From Bacillus sp. RO1 (GTDB lineage: Bacteria > Bacillota > Bacilli > Bacillales > Bacillaceae_I): a stretch of 64,000 nt of DNA. The stretch covers positions 124,001 to 188,000 of the forward strand of contig NZ_JAAZWB010000081.1 in NCBI RefSeq assembly GCF_012524115.1. The letters run 5' to 3'. Made by a program: the position numbers and the translations under genes. This document shows, piece after piece, positions 45,613 to 54,622 of the stretch (the stretch's first letter is position 1; each line of letters starts with the position of its first letter). The notes under the pieces are model-generated. The model had not been told where the DNA came from and did no database searches. It saw only the letters and a list, made by a program, of their open reading frames with translations.

Positions 45613-45655
45613 ATGGAATAGAGTATATTAAGTCAATATAAGGGTAGGTGCAACC

Positions 45656-48600
45656 GTGAGAGGGTTAGTCAATTTTGTAATTAGAAACAAGCTGGCAGTA
45701 TGGTTACTGACTATTATCATTACCGTAGCAGGAATCTATTCCGGTACAAAGATGAAAACGGAAACGATTCCGGATATCTCCATTCCATTTTTAATGGTGA
45801 TGGATGTGTATCCTGGAGCCACACCAGAAACTGTGATGGAGGATGTCTCGATTCCGCTTGAGCAGGTGGCGGAAGGACTAGACAATGTAAAAGCTGTTTA
45901 TTCCAACTCCTATTCTAACATGGCAAACTTACAGATTGAATATGAATATGGAACAGATATGGATGAGGCAAAGCGAGCATTAACCTCCGCATTGGCTGAT
46001 GTGGAACTACCAGAGGGTGCGCAAGAACCAATGGTCAATTCCATCAGCATGAACATGATGCCTGTTGTTGCCCTAAGTGCAAGCAGTGATACAGAGGATA
46101 TCGTGGAACTATCGGCAACTGTCGAAGAATCCTTGCTTCCGAAGATCCAAAAGCTTGAAGGCGTTGCGTCCGCGACGATTGCTGGACAGCATATTGAAGA
46201 GGTCGAGCTTCGCTATGACACAGAGCGCATGGCGGAACTTGGGTTAACAGAAGACAATGTCAAACAGATGATTCAAGCAAGCAACTTGGATGTTTCCTTA
46301 GGACTTTATGAGTTCAAAGAGGGAGAGGAAGCAGTTTCTGTTGACGGGAAATTCATGACTGCAGCAGAACTAGAGGAAATGCTGATTCCAGTCACTCCGT
46401 CCGAAACGGTTCAAGTTCCTTTTGTAAAATTAAGCGAAATTGCTGAAATCGAAGTAATTGGTAAAGTGGAATCTGTCTCTAGAACGAACGGAGCAGACGC
46501 TATTGCGATTCAAGTGTTGAAACATCCGCAAGCAAACACGGTGGATGTGGTGAATCAAGTGAAATCCTTGATGGAAGAAGAGCAGGAACGCCTTGATGGT
46601 CTAGTGATCGATGTGACCCTCGATCAAGGGGAACCAATCGAGAAATCCGTGACAACAATGGTAGAAAAAGCATTGTTTGGTGGCGCGATTGCAATCTTAA
46701 TCATCCTTTTATTCTTAAGGGATATCAAATCGACCCTTATCTCCATCGTGTCCATTCCGGTGTCCATTTTCATGGCATTCTTACTTTTAAACTGGATGGA
46801 AATCACGTTGAATATCATGACGCTTGGAGCGGTGACCGTCGCAATCGGTCGTGTTATCGATGACTCCATCGTTGTTGTGGAAAATATATACCGCAGATTG
46901 CATTTGAAGGAAGAAAAATTAACAGGCCGCGCACTTGTCAGGGAAGCAACGCTTGAAATGTTCAAGCCGATTTTATCCTCGACGCTTGTGACGGTTGCTG
47001 TTTTCGCACCGTTAATTTTCGTAGGTGGAATGGTAGGCGAGCTATTCATGCCGTTCGCGCTGACGATGACCTTCGCGCTAGGTGCATCACTAATTGTAGC
47101 GGTAACCATCGTTCCGGCGATGTCGCACTTCCTTTTCAAGAAAAAGCTTTATAGCGAAAAGACAGAAAGCGGCCATAAGGAAATTGGAAAACTTGCAAAC
47201 TGGTACAAAGGTGTATTGAACTGGTCCTTGAACCATAAAATCATTACGTCTATTATAGCGGTTGTTTTACTTGTAGGAAGTCTTGGACTGACTCCACTTA
47301 TCGGATTCAGCTTTTTAGGAAGCGAAGAAGAAAAAGTCATGTACTTAACGTACACACCAGAAGCAGGGGAGCTAAGAGAAGAGACCCTTGCGAATGTGGA
47401 AGAAGTCGAAAAAGCTATGATGGAACGTGACGATATTGACATTGTCCAGCTATCAGTCACAGAAGGAGCCAATGAACAAATGGCCATGATGGGTGGCGGA
47501 TCTGACGGTGTGTTAATGTACCTCATTTTTGACCCTGACATGGAAAACTTCCCAGAAGCAAGAACAGAAGTGGAAGACTATGTGTTCAATATCGGCCAAT
47601 CTGGTGAATGGAAAAGCCAAAACTTCGCCACTGGAGGAGCGATGGCATCCAACGAAATTAGCTACACATTCTCAAGTGAAAACCTTGATAACCTCAATGA
47701 AGCAGTGAAACAAGTAGAAGACGCGATGAGCGGAGTAGATTTATTAGAAAATGTATCTTCCACTGCGGAGGAAGCGTATGTTGAGCACACTCTGAAGGTC
47801 AGTCAGGATGAGTTGCTTCAATATGGACTGACAGCAGGACAAATCGTGATGATGCTTAGTCCACAATTTGAAGAAGTGCTGACAAATGTAGAAAAAGACG
47901 GCAAAACCCTTGATGTCATCGTAAAAGAAGAGCAAAAAGAGCAGCCGAAATCAATTGAAGAATTGTTAGAAACTGAAGTTCCGACTGCTATGGGTGGGAC
48001 GATGCCTCTTTCAGAGCTTGTTGAAGTAGAAGAAGGAACCACGTTGAATACCTTAGCTAGATCAAAAGGCGAATACTACGCTTCTGTCAGCGGAACGGTC
48101 ATTGGAGATGACGTTTCCAAAGCAACTGCAGAAGTGGATGAAGCCATCAGTGACGTGGAACTGCCGAACGGCGTAACGATGGAAGTTGCCGGTGTGACAG
48201 CAGACATGCAAGAAACCTTCACACAACTGGGGCTAGCGATGCTTGCAGCAATTGCGATCGTTTACTTCATCTTAGTTGTGACATTTGGGGAAGGAGTAGC
48301 GCCATTTGCGATCCTATTCTCCTTACCGTTTGCAGTAATTGGAGCCTTTGTCGGATTGTTGCTGGCAGGAGAGACGATTTCGGTTCCAGTTATGATGGGA
48401 CTACTCATGCTGATTGGTATCGTTGTAACGAACGCAATCGTACTTGTTGACCGCATCATTCACATGGAACGTGACGGGATGACGATGCGCGAAGCCATCC
48501 TAGAAGCAGGCGCAACCCGCTTACGCCCAATCTTGATGACAGCTATCGCGACGATCGGAGCACTAATCCCACTAGCAATTGACGGTGGCGGAGGCCTGAT

Positions 48601-48736
48601 TTCAAAAGGTCTAGGTATTACCGTTATTGGTGGACTGACGAGTTCTACGCTGTTGACACTAATTATTGTGCCGATTGTGTATGAGGTGTTGTCGAAGATG
48701 TTTAAGAAGAACCGTAGGGAAGTGCAGGAGAACTAG
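45656..48736 (+). CDS. RND-family efflux transporter (SwrC/YerP-like)
   Basis: 1026 residues with the AcrB-type plan: a first helix, a large extracellular porter domain, a block of helices (about 330-520), a second porter domain and a final helix block (about 860-1015). It opens with FVIRNKLAVWLLTIIITVAG and has the GRVIDDSIVVVENIYRR motif with the proton-relay Asp pair. In B. subtilis SwrC exports surfactin and other amphiphiles. No membrane-fusion gene is adjacent, as is usual for these proteins. GTG 45656 follows GGGTAGGTG. Confidence 0.93.
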   Translation: MRGLVNFVIRNKLAVWLLTIIITVAGIYSGTKMKTETIPDISIPFLMVMDVYPGATPETVMEDVSIPLEQVAEGLDNVKAVYSNSYSNMANLQIEYEYGTDMDEAKRALTSALADVELPEGAQEPMVNSISMNMMPVVALSASSDTEDIVELSATVEESLLPKIQKLEGVASATIAGQHIEEVELRYDTERMAELGLTEDNVKQMIQASNLDVSLGLYEFKEGEEAVSVDGKFMTAAELEEMLIPVTPSETVQVPFVKLSEIAEIEVIGKVESVSRTNGADAIAIQVLKHPQANTVDVVNQVKSLMEEEQERLDGLVIDVTLDQGEPIEKSVTTMVEKALFGGAIAILIILLFLRDIKSTLISIVSIPVSIFMAFLLLNWMEITLNIMTLGAVTVAIGRVIDDSIVVVENIYRRLHLKEEKLTGRALVREATLEMFKPILSSTLVTVAVFAPLIFVGGMVGELFMPFALTMTFALGASLIVAVTIVPAMSHFLFKKKLYSEKTESGHKEIGKLANWYKGVLNWSLNHKIITSIIAVVLLVGSLGLTPLIGFSFLGSEEEKVMYLTYTPEAGELREETLANVEEVEKAMMERDDIDIVQLSVTEGANEQMAMMGGGSDGVLMYLIFDPDMENFPEARTEVEDYVFNIGQSGEWKSQNFATGGAMASNEISYTFSSENLDNLNEAVKQVEDAMSGVDLLENVSSTAEEAYVEHTLKVSQDELLQYGLTAGQIVMMLSPQFEEVLTNVEKDGKTLDVIVKEEQKEQPKSIEELLETEVPTAMGGTMPLSELVEVEEGTTLNTLARSKGEYYASVSGTVIGDDVSKATAEVDEAISDVELPNGVTMEVAGVTADMQETFTQLGLAMLAAIAIVYFILVVTFGEGVAPFAILFSLPFAVIGAFVGLLLAGETISVPVMMGLLMLIGIVVTNAIVLVDRIIHMERDGMTMREAILEAGATRLRPILMTAIATIGALIPLAIDGGGGLISKGLGITVIGGLTSSTLLTLIIVPIVYEVLSKMFKKNRREVQEN

Positions 48737-48753
48737 ATAGTAGATTGAGTGGG

Positions 48754-48786
48754 AGAGGCGTCCGGTTTTTGGACGCCTCTTTTTTG
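48754..48786 (+). terminator. Terminator of the RND pump gene
   Basis: AGAGGCGTCC at 48754-48763 pairs with GGACGCCTCT at 48771-48780, then TTTTTT. Confidence 0.92.
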
Positions 48787-48809
48787 GGGGTTGAGGGGAC
48801 AGGTATGGT
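48786..48809 (+). repeat. REP-like GGGGTTGAGGGGACAGGTATGG
   Basis: A dispersed family member between the pump terminator and the 52-bp array. Confidence 0.55.
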
Positions 48810-48826
48810 TACCAATAACAGGGGAA

Positions 48827-49868
48827 CGGTAACAGAGAGCGGCTCTCAAGGCCCGAAGCCCGAGTGTCAGCAGAGAAACGGTAACAGAGAGCGCCTCTCA
48901 AGGCCCGAAGCCCGAGTGTCAGCAGAGAAACGGTAACAGATAGCGCCGCTCAAGGCCCAGCTCGAGCGTCAGCAGAGAAACGGTAACAGAGAGCGGCTCT
49001 CAAGGCCCGAACGCCGTGCAAAAACAGAGAAACGGTAACAGAGAGCGGCTCTCAAGGTCCGAAGCCCGAGTGTCAGAAGAGAAACGGTAACAGAGAGCGC
49101 CTCTCAGGGCCCGAAGCCCGAGCGTAAGAAGAGAAACGGTAACAGAGAGCGGCTCTCAAGGCCCGAAGCCCGAGTGTCAGAAGAGAAACGGTAACAGAGA
49201 GCGGCTCTCAAGGCCCGAAGCTCGAGTGTCAGAAGAGAAATGGTAACAGAGAGCGGCTCTCAAGGCCTGAAGCCCGAGTGTCAGCAGAGAAACGGTAACA
49301 GAGAGCGGCTCTCAAGGCCCGAAGCTCGAGTGTCAGCAGAAAAACGGTAACAGATAGCGCCGCTCAAGGCCCGAAGCCCGAGCTTCAGCAGAGAAACGGT
49401 AACAGATAGCGGCTCTCAAGGCCCGAAGCTCGAGTGTCAGCAGAGAAACGGTAACAGAGAGCGGTTCTCAAGGCCCGAAGCCCGAGTTTCAGCAGCTAAG
49501 CGGTAACAGATAGCGGCTCTCAAGGCCCGAAGCTCGAGTTGCAGCAGAAAAACGGTAACAGATAGCGCCTCTCAAGGCCCGAAGCCCGAGCTTCAGCAGA
49601 GAAACGGTAACAGATAGCGCCTCTCAAGGCCCGAAGCTCGAGTTTCAGCAGCTAAGCGGTAACAGAGAGCGGTTCTCAAGGCCCGAAGCCCGAGCTGCAG
49701 AAGAGAAACGGTAACAGATAGCGCCTCTCAAGGCCCGAACGCCGTGCAAAAACAGAGAAACGGTAACAGATAGCGGCTCTCAAGGCCCGAAGCTCGAGTG
49801 TCAGCAGAAAAACGGTAACAGAGAGCGCCGCTCAAGGCCCGAAGCCCGAGTCTCAACAAAGAAACAGT
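48827..49868 (+). repeat. Tandem array of twenty 52-bp units
   Basis: The motif (C/T)GGTAACAGA starts at 48827, 48879, 48931, 48981, 49033, 49085 and then every 52 bases to 49813; only one step is 50. Each unit has GAGAGCGGCTCTC-type dyad symmetry, then CAAGGCCCGAAGCCCGAG and a variable end (GTGTCAGCAGAGAAA or similar). Units vary at a few fixed positions: g/tAGCG, CC or CT before CGAG, and GTGTC, CTTC or TTGC before AGCAG. Two units share AACGCCGTGCAAAAAC in place of the usual end. 52 is not a multiple of three, stops occur in the array, and there is no unique spacer. Confidence 0.95.
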
Positions 49869-49975
49869 ACTAGAGGTCACTCACCAAACCCCCGAAGCAT
49901 CACCCCAGAATGAAAATAGGTAATAAAAACAAATCACTCAAAATAACTCCATCTCCCTGAATTGGTTATCTCCCA

Positions 49976-50332
49976 CTACCTCCGCCTTTTCCCTTTCCGC
50001 TTTATCTCCTCCAACTTCACCTCTTTAACAGATTCCGTCTCCTTATAAAAACTAATCGTAACATTCACACCGAACTCTTTGTCCCCATCTTTTAGCCACA
50101 ATCTGAATTTTTCTGTTGTTAATATTGGGCCTTCCTGTCTGCCCATATGTAAATAGTCGACAATCTCGGCTTTTGGATAAGCCTCTTTTGTCCGTTTCAT
50201 CGCGAGCTGTCCCCACTTTGCGTAACTTGGAACTTGTTGAGCTGCAACATGTGCGGCCTCTGTCGATGGAACAGGTTGATAACCAACTAATAGAAAGCAT
50301 GCTATACAAAAAAGTAAGGTAAACTTCTTCAT
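49976..50332 (-). CDS. Secreted DUF3889-like protein
   Basis: 118 residues with a signal peptide (about 1-26) and a small domain starting VPSYAKWGQLAMKRTKEAYP with DYLHMGRQEG and EKFRLWLKDGDKEFGV. This matches the DUF3889/YqzG-type exported proteins of Bacillus, whose role is unknown. It ends with a strongly basic tail (KRKGKRRR). GGAGGGATTAAAG precedes the ATG. Confidence 0.78.
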   Translation of the reverse strand: MKKFTLLFCIACFLLVGYQPVPSTEAAHVAAQQVPSYAKWGQLAMKRTKEAYPKAEIVDYLHMGRQEGPILTTEKFRLWLKDGDKEFGVNVTISFYKETESVKEVKLEEIKRKGKRRR

Positions 50333-50446
50333 CTTTAATCCCTCCAGTTAAGCTTATAGTGCCCCATGGAGAGTGATTTTACTTTGAATGTTGGAAAAAG
50401 AAGGGTATCACTTGCGACTTAACGAAGAATAGATAAGGAAAATAAA

Positions 50447-50470
50447 GGGTGGGTCGCGGTACCTGACCCT
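50447..50470 (-). repeat. REP-like sequence, reverse orientation
   Basis: GGGTGGGTCGCGGTACCTGACCC, the opposite-strand arm of the dispersed family. Confidence 0.5.
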
Positions 50471-50491
50471 TTGAAACCAGGAGGAGAAACC

Positions 50492-51163
50492 ATGAGGCAT
50501 TTGTTTTTTATGTTTTTTAGTATTTTATTTCTTACCGCTTGTGGAAGCAATGCAGTTGGTGGTAAAGAGAACCCAAATTCACAATATGACGATGAAAAAA
50601 TGATCGGTACGGTATGGGATGTTAGTGAAGACAGTGTGGAAGTGGACATTTCTGAATGGGAAAAACGAGATAGAAAAGGATCGAATGGAACAGACGAGGG
50701 TTACTCCTACTTAGCTAAAATTACGGACGAAACCACGATTAAGTACGAGAATGGGAAGGAAGCATCTCTTAACGACTTGAAGAAAGGTCAAAAAGTGTTA
50801 ATAAATCCACCTAGGGGAGAAAGTTTTGAAGGAAAGCCTAAGGAACTCGTCTTATTAGATATGACCTTTGAGGAAAAGTATTCACGGTTCCTATCACATG
50901 TAGATGGCTATAAGCTAGTTGTTATGTATGAAGAAGGGGCTGTATTGCCTCTAGAATTGCAAGACCCTCTTTATGAAAAGGTTCTCGACGTCACGGAGGA
51001 GGAAGTGGTAGCCACTTGGATTGTAAATGATGATGAGTATGTGGTGGATTACCAAAAAGAGCTTGGAGTCGAGCAATTTCCTGTTATTTTGGTCTTTAAT
51101 GAGGAGAAACTGGTCTTTAAGACGTATGAAGTAGAGGAATTATATGCTTTCTTTGAACAGTAA
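50492..51163 (+). CDS. Lipoprotein with DUF3221-like domain
   Basis: 223 residues from ATG 50492 (AGGAGGAGAAACC upstream). Signal peptide with lipobox LTACG (Cys17). An N-terminal beta domain (about 35-125: IGTVWDVSEDSVEVDI and VLINPPRGESFEG) resembles DUF3221/YobA-type small OB-like domains. The C-terminal part ends EQFPVILVFNEEKLVFKTYEVEELYAFF, the last strands of a thioredoxin-like fold. A redox Cys pair is absent, so it is probably a binding or inhibitory domain. Confidence 0.7.
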   Translation: MRHLFFMFFSILFLTACGSNAVGGKENPNSQYDDEKMIGTVWDVSEDSVEVDISEWEKRDRKGSNGTDEGYSYLAKITDETTIKYENGKEASLNDLKKGQKVLINPPRGESFEGKPKELVLLDMTFEEKYSRFLSHVDGYKLVVMYEEGAVLPLELQDPLYEKVLDVTEEEVVATWIVNDDEYVVDYQKELGVEQFPVILVFNEEKLVFKTYEVEELYAFFEQ

Positions 51164-51209
51164 CTCTGAGGATGTAAAAGCTGCTATTATTTTTGCATAA
51201 TAAAATTTA

Positions 51210-51286
51210 AACAAACGTTTGAATAAGCTTATTTCTACTCGCTTTTAAATTTGGATATAGAAGAAGGATACAAATATCGACTATTA
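51210..51286 (+). repeat. Element B, copy 4
   Basis: CAAACGTTTG begins at 51212 and TATCGACTATT at 51275, 63 bases apart. The intervening sequence is largely unlike the other copies. Confidence 0.6.
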
Positions 51287-51369
51287 TAGCAAGGTATATT
51301 GAGATAGTGTTGAAATTGCAAAGCTAATGAGCTGGGATTTCCTAAGCTAGGTAAGCAAAGTTGAATTAG

Positions 51370-51463
51370 TCAAAAAACGGGGCGAATTAGTCAAAAAACG
51401 ACCTAAAGTATACAAAAAAACCGCCCAATTATTCAAAAAATCCATTCAAATGATCGACAAACC
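51370..51463 (+). repeat. 21-bp phased array of a different motif (GTCAAAAAAC)
   Basis: Sites at 51370, 51391, 51412, 51433 and 51454 (TCAAAAAAC and variants) are exactly 21 bp apart. The first two are nearly identical (GAATTAGTCAAAAAACG). Five sites instead of ten, with no TTCGG. The tail (CCATATATTTACATAAA, about 51461-51478) recurs at 56646-56663. Confidence 0.75.
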
Positions 51464-51517
51464 ATATATTTACATAAACCTACTTGAATCACCAAGATAA
51501 TGATTCTCCAAAATTGA

Positions 51518-52453
51518 TCACGGTATCTGTCCCCACGATACCGCTGGCTCCATCACCGTTATAGTATTATTCGTAGCATTCATATTAACAGTAGCACCAA
51601 TCGGAATGGCAGCCTTAAACCTCCCGTGACCGGTGGCGAAGTTCATAATCAAGGGCTTTCTCGTCGGCACGAGAACTGAATTAATAAGATCTGCATAGGA
51701 CGTGTTATATGCAACCGGACAATTTGTGCATTCCCCCATGATGATACCGAGGCAATCCCTAAATTTACCTGCCATGGACAGTTGGGTAAAGTAGCGAAGA
51801 ATCATGTTGGCAGGTGTATGCGTGTCCTCTAGAAAAAGAATTTTGTCCTTTGTATCAATTTCATAAGGTGTGCCAAGCGTATTGACGATGGAAGTGATAT
51901 TCCCTCCAACAATTGGCCCGGTCACATTTCCGGGATTTATCCCCATACGCACCACTTCTGGTGGATTCATAATAGCTCGCGGGGAGACAAACGTAGAGGT
52001 CGCTGCAAAAAATTGATTGAAATTATAAGAGGGAGTTTCCGCTCGGAAATCAATAAGCATCAAGCTGTGAAACGTTATCAGATCACTAAACTGATTCAGA
52101 CAGTTCAACAGCACGGTAATATCACTGTACCCGGAAATCAATTTTGGATTTTCCTTAATTACATCAAAATTAAGATAAGGCAGAATCTGTTGTACACCTG
52201 TCCCTCCGCGTGTCGCAAGTATCATTTTGACATTGGGGTTCTTAAACATATCCATAAGATCTTCAGCCCTTTTGTCAGGAGGGGCAGATACAATCCCATC
52301 AATCGAATACACGTATTTTCCAAACACAACGTTAAACCCCATATCCCGCAAATATTGTACCCTCGTATTTATTGTGGTCGCATCAAGAGGACTCCCCAAA
52401 GTAACCAACCCAATCGTATCTCCCCTTTGCAACACCGGTGGTTTAATTGCCAT
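51518..52453 (-). CDS. S66-family peptidase (LD-carboxypeptidase-like)
   Basis: 311 residues, cytoplasmic. The S66 catalytic triad is complete: Ser110 in SGYSDITVLL, Glu209 in ILFLEDTH and His276 in NFATGHGRF, with the substrate loop ATRGGTGVQQILPYL. Family members cleave L,D-bonds in recycled peptidoglycan tetrapeptides or hydrolyse microcin C7-type peptides (MccF). The sequence alone does not separate these. GAGGAG precedes the ATG. Single gene, convergent with the lipoprotein gene. Confidence 0.9.
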   Translation of the reverse strand: MAIKPPVLQRGDTIGLVTLGSPLDATTINTRVQYLRDMGFNVVFGKYVYSIDGIVSAPPDKRAEDLMDMFKNPNVKMILATRGGTGVQQILPYLNFDVIKENPKLISGYSDITVLLNCLNQFSDLITFHSLMLIDFRAETPSYNFNQFFAATSTFVSPRAIMNPPEVVRMGINPGNVTGPIVGGNITSIVNTLGTPYEIDTKDKILFLEDTHTPANMILRYFTQLSMAGKFRDCLGIIMGECTNCPVAYNTSYADLINSVLVPTRKPLIMNFATGHGRFKAAIPIGATVNMNATNNTITVMEPAVSWGQIP

Positions 52454-52943
52454 TCTCCTCGCTCCTCAAAAACCATTTTACTCCTATATATATGATTAAA
52501 TATTTTTTTGAGAAGGGTGAAGAGGGTTAATCCCAAGGTAAAGTATATACGACTACTCCATTAGTTGCCTAATAGTTAACTTTTGTTTAAATATGTTGAA
52601 TTTACATCAAGTATAGGAGGCCTTATAATGGTAATTTCTTTCAGTGGTTGTGAAGGACTTAAAATGGTACTTATCTTATATCAACGAAGGAGCTTCCATA
52701 TTGATGCACTTTTTTCATAACAGTAGTGATTCAGATCAAGAATTCCTTCTCTTACAGGGGACATGAGAAAGGGAAGCAGATTTATTATCTGTTGTAGGTA
52801 GATGCAAATGCTAAAAGTAAAATAAGCTAAATCATCTTCATTCAAGCATATTAGTATAGTTTCATCACTACCGAGCATATTAGATAACGACCGTTGCTCT
52901 TCTATAATTTACATACAAATATATGTTAGGTGATTGGAACAAC
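52454..52943. other. Intergenic stretch before the germination gene
   Basis: The only candidate is a 30-codon frame at 52628-52720 with a good AGGAGG site but no family I know. Otherwise I see nothing. Confidence 0.35.
52628..52720 (+). CDS. Possible 30-residue peptide
   Basis: ATG 52628 follows TAGGAGGCCTTATA, and the frame runs MVISFSGCEGLKMVLILYQ to TAA 52718-52720. It is not recognisable; it may be a small peptide or the remnant of a longer gene. Confidence 0.25.
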   Translation: MVISFSGCEGLKMVLILYQRRSFHIDALFS

Positions 52944-54395
52944 ATGAATAAGTTCATTCAAACCGACCTGGAAGAAAATATCAACAATATTGAATATTGT
53001 TTTCACCATACGTCATCTTTTTCCATAAGAAAGCTAAAAGTTGGCAAGGAAAATACTCTAAATATGGCACTTGTGTTTATGGATGGAATGGTGGATACAG
53101 CTAAAATAGAGACTCATATCATTGACTCCCTTTTAGAAATTGGTGATGAACTACCAAGGGATAATTCCTGCTTAGAGGTTATCTCTCAGAAATACATTAA
53201 AACTGCAAGCATAAAAATAGCCAACACTTTGGAAGAAATGATAGACGCTGTTTTAGACGGAGATACTGTCATTCTTTTACAGGGGTATGATCAGGGAATT
53301 ATCGCAAAGACAGCCCAGAGGAAAGAAAGAAGTTTAGAACAAGTAGTAAGCGAGCGTTCTCCTAAGGGTGGGTTGGTAGGTTTAACGGAAAACCTTGATA
53401 CAAATATAAGTCTATTACGCGGATTGTTAAAGACTTCTAATTTTTGTACAGACTCCAGGAATCTAGGAAGCCTGTCTAAAACTTCTGTCTCCATCCTATA
53501 CATTCAAGATGTTGTGGACCAAGATGTGTTGAATGAAGTAAAAAGGCGCATAGATAAACTAAAAGTTAATTATGTATTAGAAGGAAAACTATTGGAAGAA
53601 GCGATGGAGAACCCGTCAAAAGATTTTCTTTTTTCAATGTCGGAAACGACTGAGCGCCCTGATGTCATTATATCTTCATTATATGATGGAAAAGTAGCAG
53701 TATTGGTTGATGGGAACCCTTATGGAATTATCTTACCAGGTTTATTTGTATCTGCCTTTCAATCACCTGATGAATATAATCAAAAACTGGGGCGGTTTAG
53801 TATACGTTTAGTAAGGCTAGTAAGCTTTATTATGGCAATTTACATCCCAAGCATGTATGTTGTCGTGTCCAAATACCTAACAGACAAGTTACCCAAAAAT
53901 GTAGCTGAAACGTTATTTAAAGGAGATGAGTTGCTGTCTCCTTTTTGGAGTATGATCGTTTTATTTTTCTTACTAATGGTTTTAGCCGATGCAATCTTTA
54001 GGATTCCTCCAAGTGCGATTGTTTTTGTTTCTTTGTTGGCTACAATTGCAATTGGAGAAACGGCTGTTTCAGCCAAAATAATACATCCGTTCAGTCTTAT
54101 ATTAGTGGCAATTACGTATTTAACAAGCCTCTTAATTGTTTCAAAGCAGATGGCAGCCCCTACAAATACACTGCGTTTTGCATTCTTATGGATTGGGAAT
54201 CTTTTTGGAATTCCTGGCATGGTCATTGGGACAACTATTCTGATCCTCTATATGATTTCCCTGCGCTCTGTCGGAGTACCATACTTAGCCCCGATTATCC
54301 CCTTTCGCATAGAAGAATTTAATGATACTTTTTTTAGAAATAGGTTAGAAAAAATTAACAATAGTGAGCATAGCTATCCTAATGGTAGTAGGTAA
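52944..54395 (+). CDS. Orphan GerA-family spore germination protein (A subunit)
   Basis: 483 residues from ATG 52944. GerAA-type layout: a cytoplasmic N-terminal domain (about 1-280) with VILLQGYDQGIIAKT and VDGNPYGIILPGLF, and five or six membrane helices (about 283-470). The usual GPxExFxENxxTN segment is changed to PKGGLVGLTENLDTN. GerA receptors normally need B and C subunits, and neither gene is adjacent. The A subunit may pair with subunits encoded elsewhere or be non-functional. Would act in the inner spore membrane. Confidence 0.85.
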   Translation: MNKFIQTDLEENINNIEYCFHHTSSFSIRKLKVGKENTLNMALVFMDGMVDTAKIETHIIDSLLEIGDELPRDNSCLEVISQKYIKTASIKIANTLEEMIDAVLDGDTVILLQGYDQGIIAKTAQRKERSLEQVVSERSPKGGLVGLTENLDTNISLLRGLLKTSNFCTDSRNLGSLSKTSVSILYIQDVVDQDVLNEVKRRIDKLKVNYVLEGKLLEEAMENPSKDFLFSMSETTERPDVIISSLYDGKVAVLVDGNPYGIILPGLFVSAFQSPDEYNQKLGRFSIRLVRLVSFIMAIYIPSMYVVVSKYLTDKLPKNVAETLFKGDELLSPFWSMIVLFFLLMVLADAIFRIPPSAIVFVSLLATIAIGETAVSAKIIHPFSLILVAITYLTSLLIVSKQMAAPTNTLRFAFLWIGNLFGIPGMVIGTTILILYMISLRSVGVPYLAPIIPFRIEEFNDTFFRNRLEKINNSEHSYPNGSR

Positions 54396-54622
54396 CAGGG
54401 ACGATTAATTAAGGGGGTTCCTTACAGATAAGTACTGTTTGCCAAAAAGGTGGTTAAGTGGTAACAGAGCCGATTACAGCTTTCTTACAGGCGGGTTACA
54501 ACAATCGGTGAGAAAAGAGCCTTATGTAAAAGTTAATCATCATATACCTAAATCATCCATCACTAAAAATTCCGATGTTGCAAACGCTATTAGTAAGCCA
54601 ACAGCTTTTAGGAGGTTTAATG

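Noticed and set aside
46624-47139. Antisense frame within the RND pump gene
   Set aside because: Shadow of a well-supported gene; low-complexity Ser/Thr-rich translation.
48745-48936. Short frame entering the 52-bp array
   Set aside because: It is an artefact of the repeat. The period is not a multiple of three and the frame has no ribosome binding site.
48827-49868. CRISPR array
   Set aside because: The 52-bp units are continuous and similar along their whole length, with no alternation of constant repeats and unique spacers and no cas genes.
52013-52499. Frames on the + strand over the S66 peptidase gene
   Set aside because: The minus-strand gene has a complete catalytic triad and ribosome binding site; the + frames have neither.
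54396-54620. yybP-ykoY riboswitch before the second TerC gene
   Set aside because: The GGGGAGTAG and GAGACCTTTG blocks are absent.
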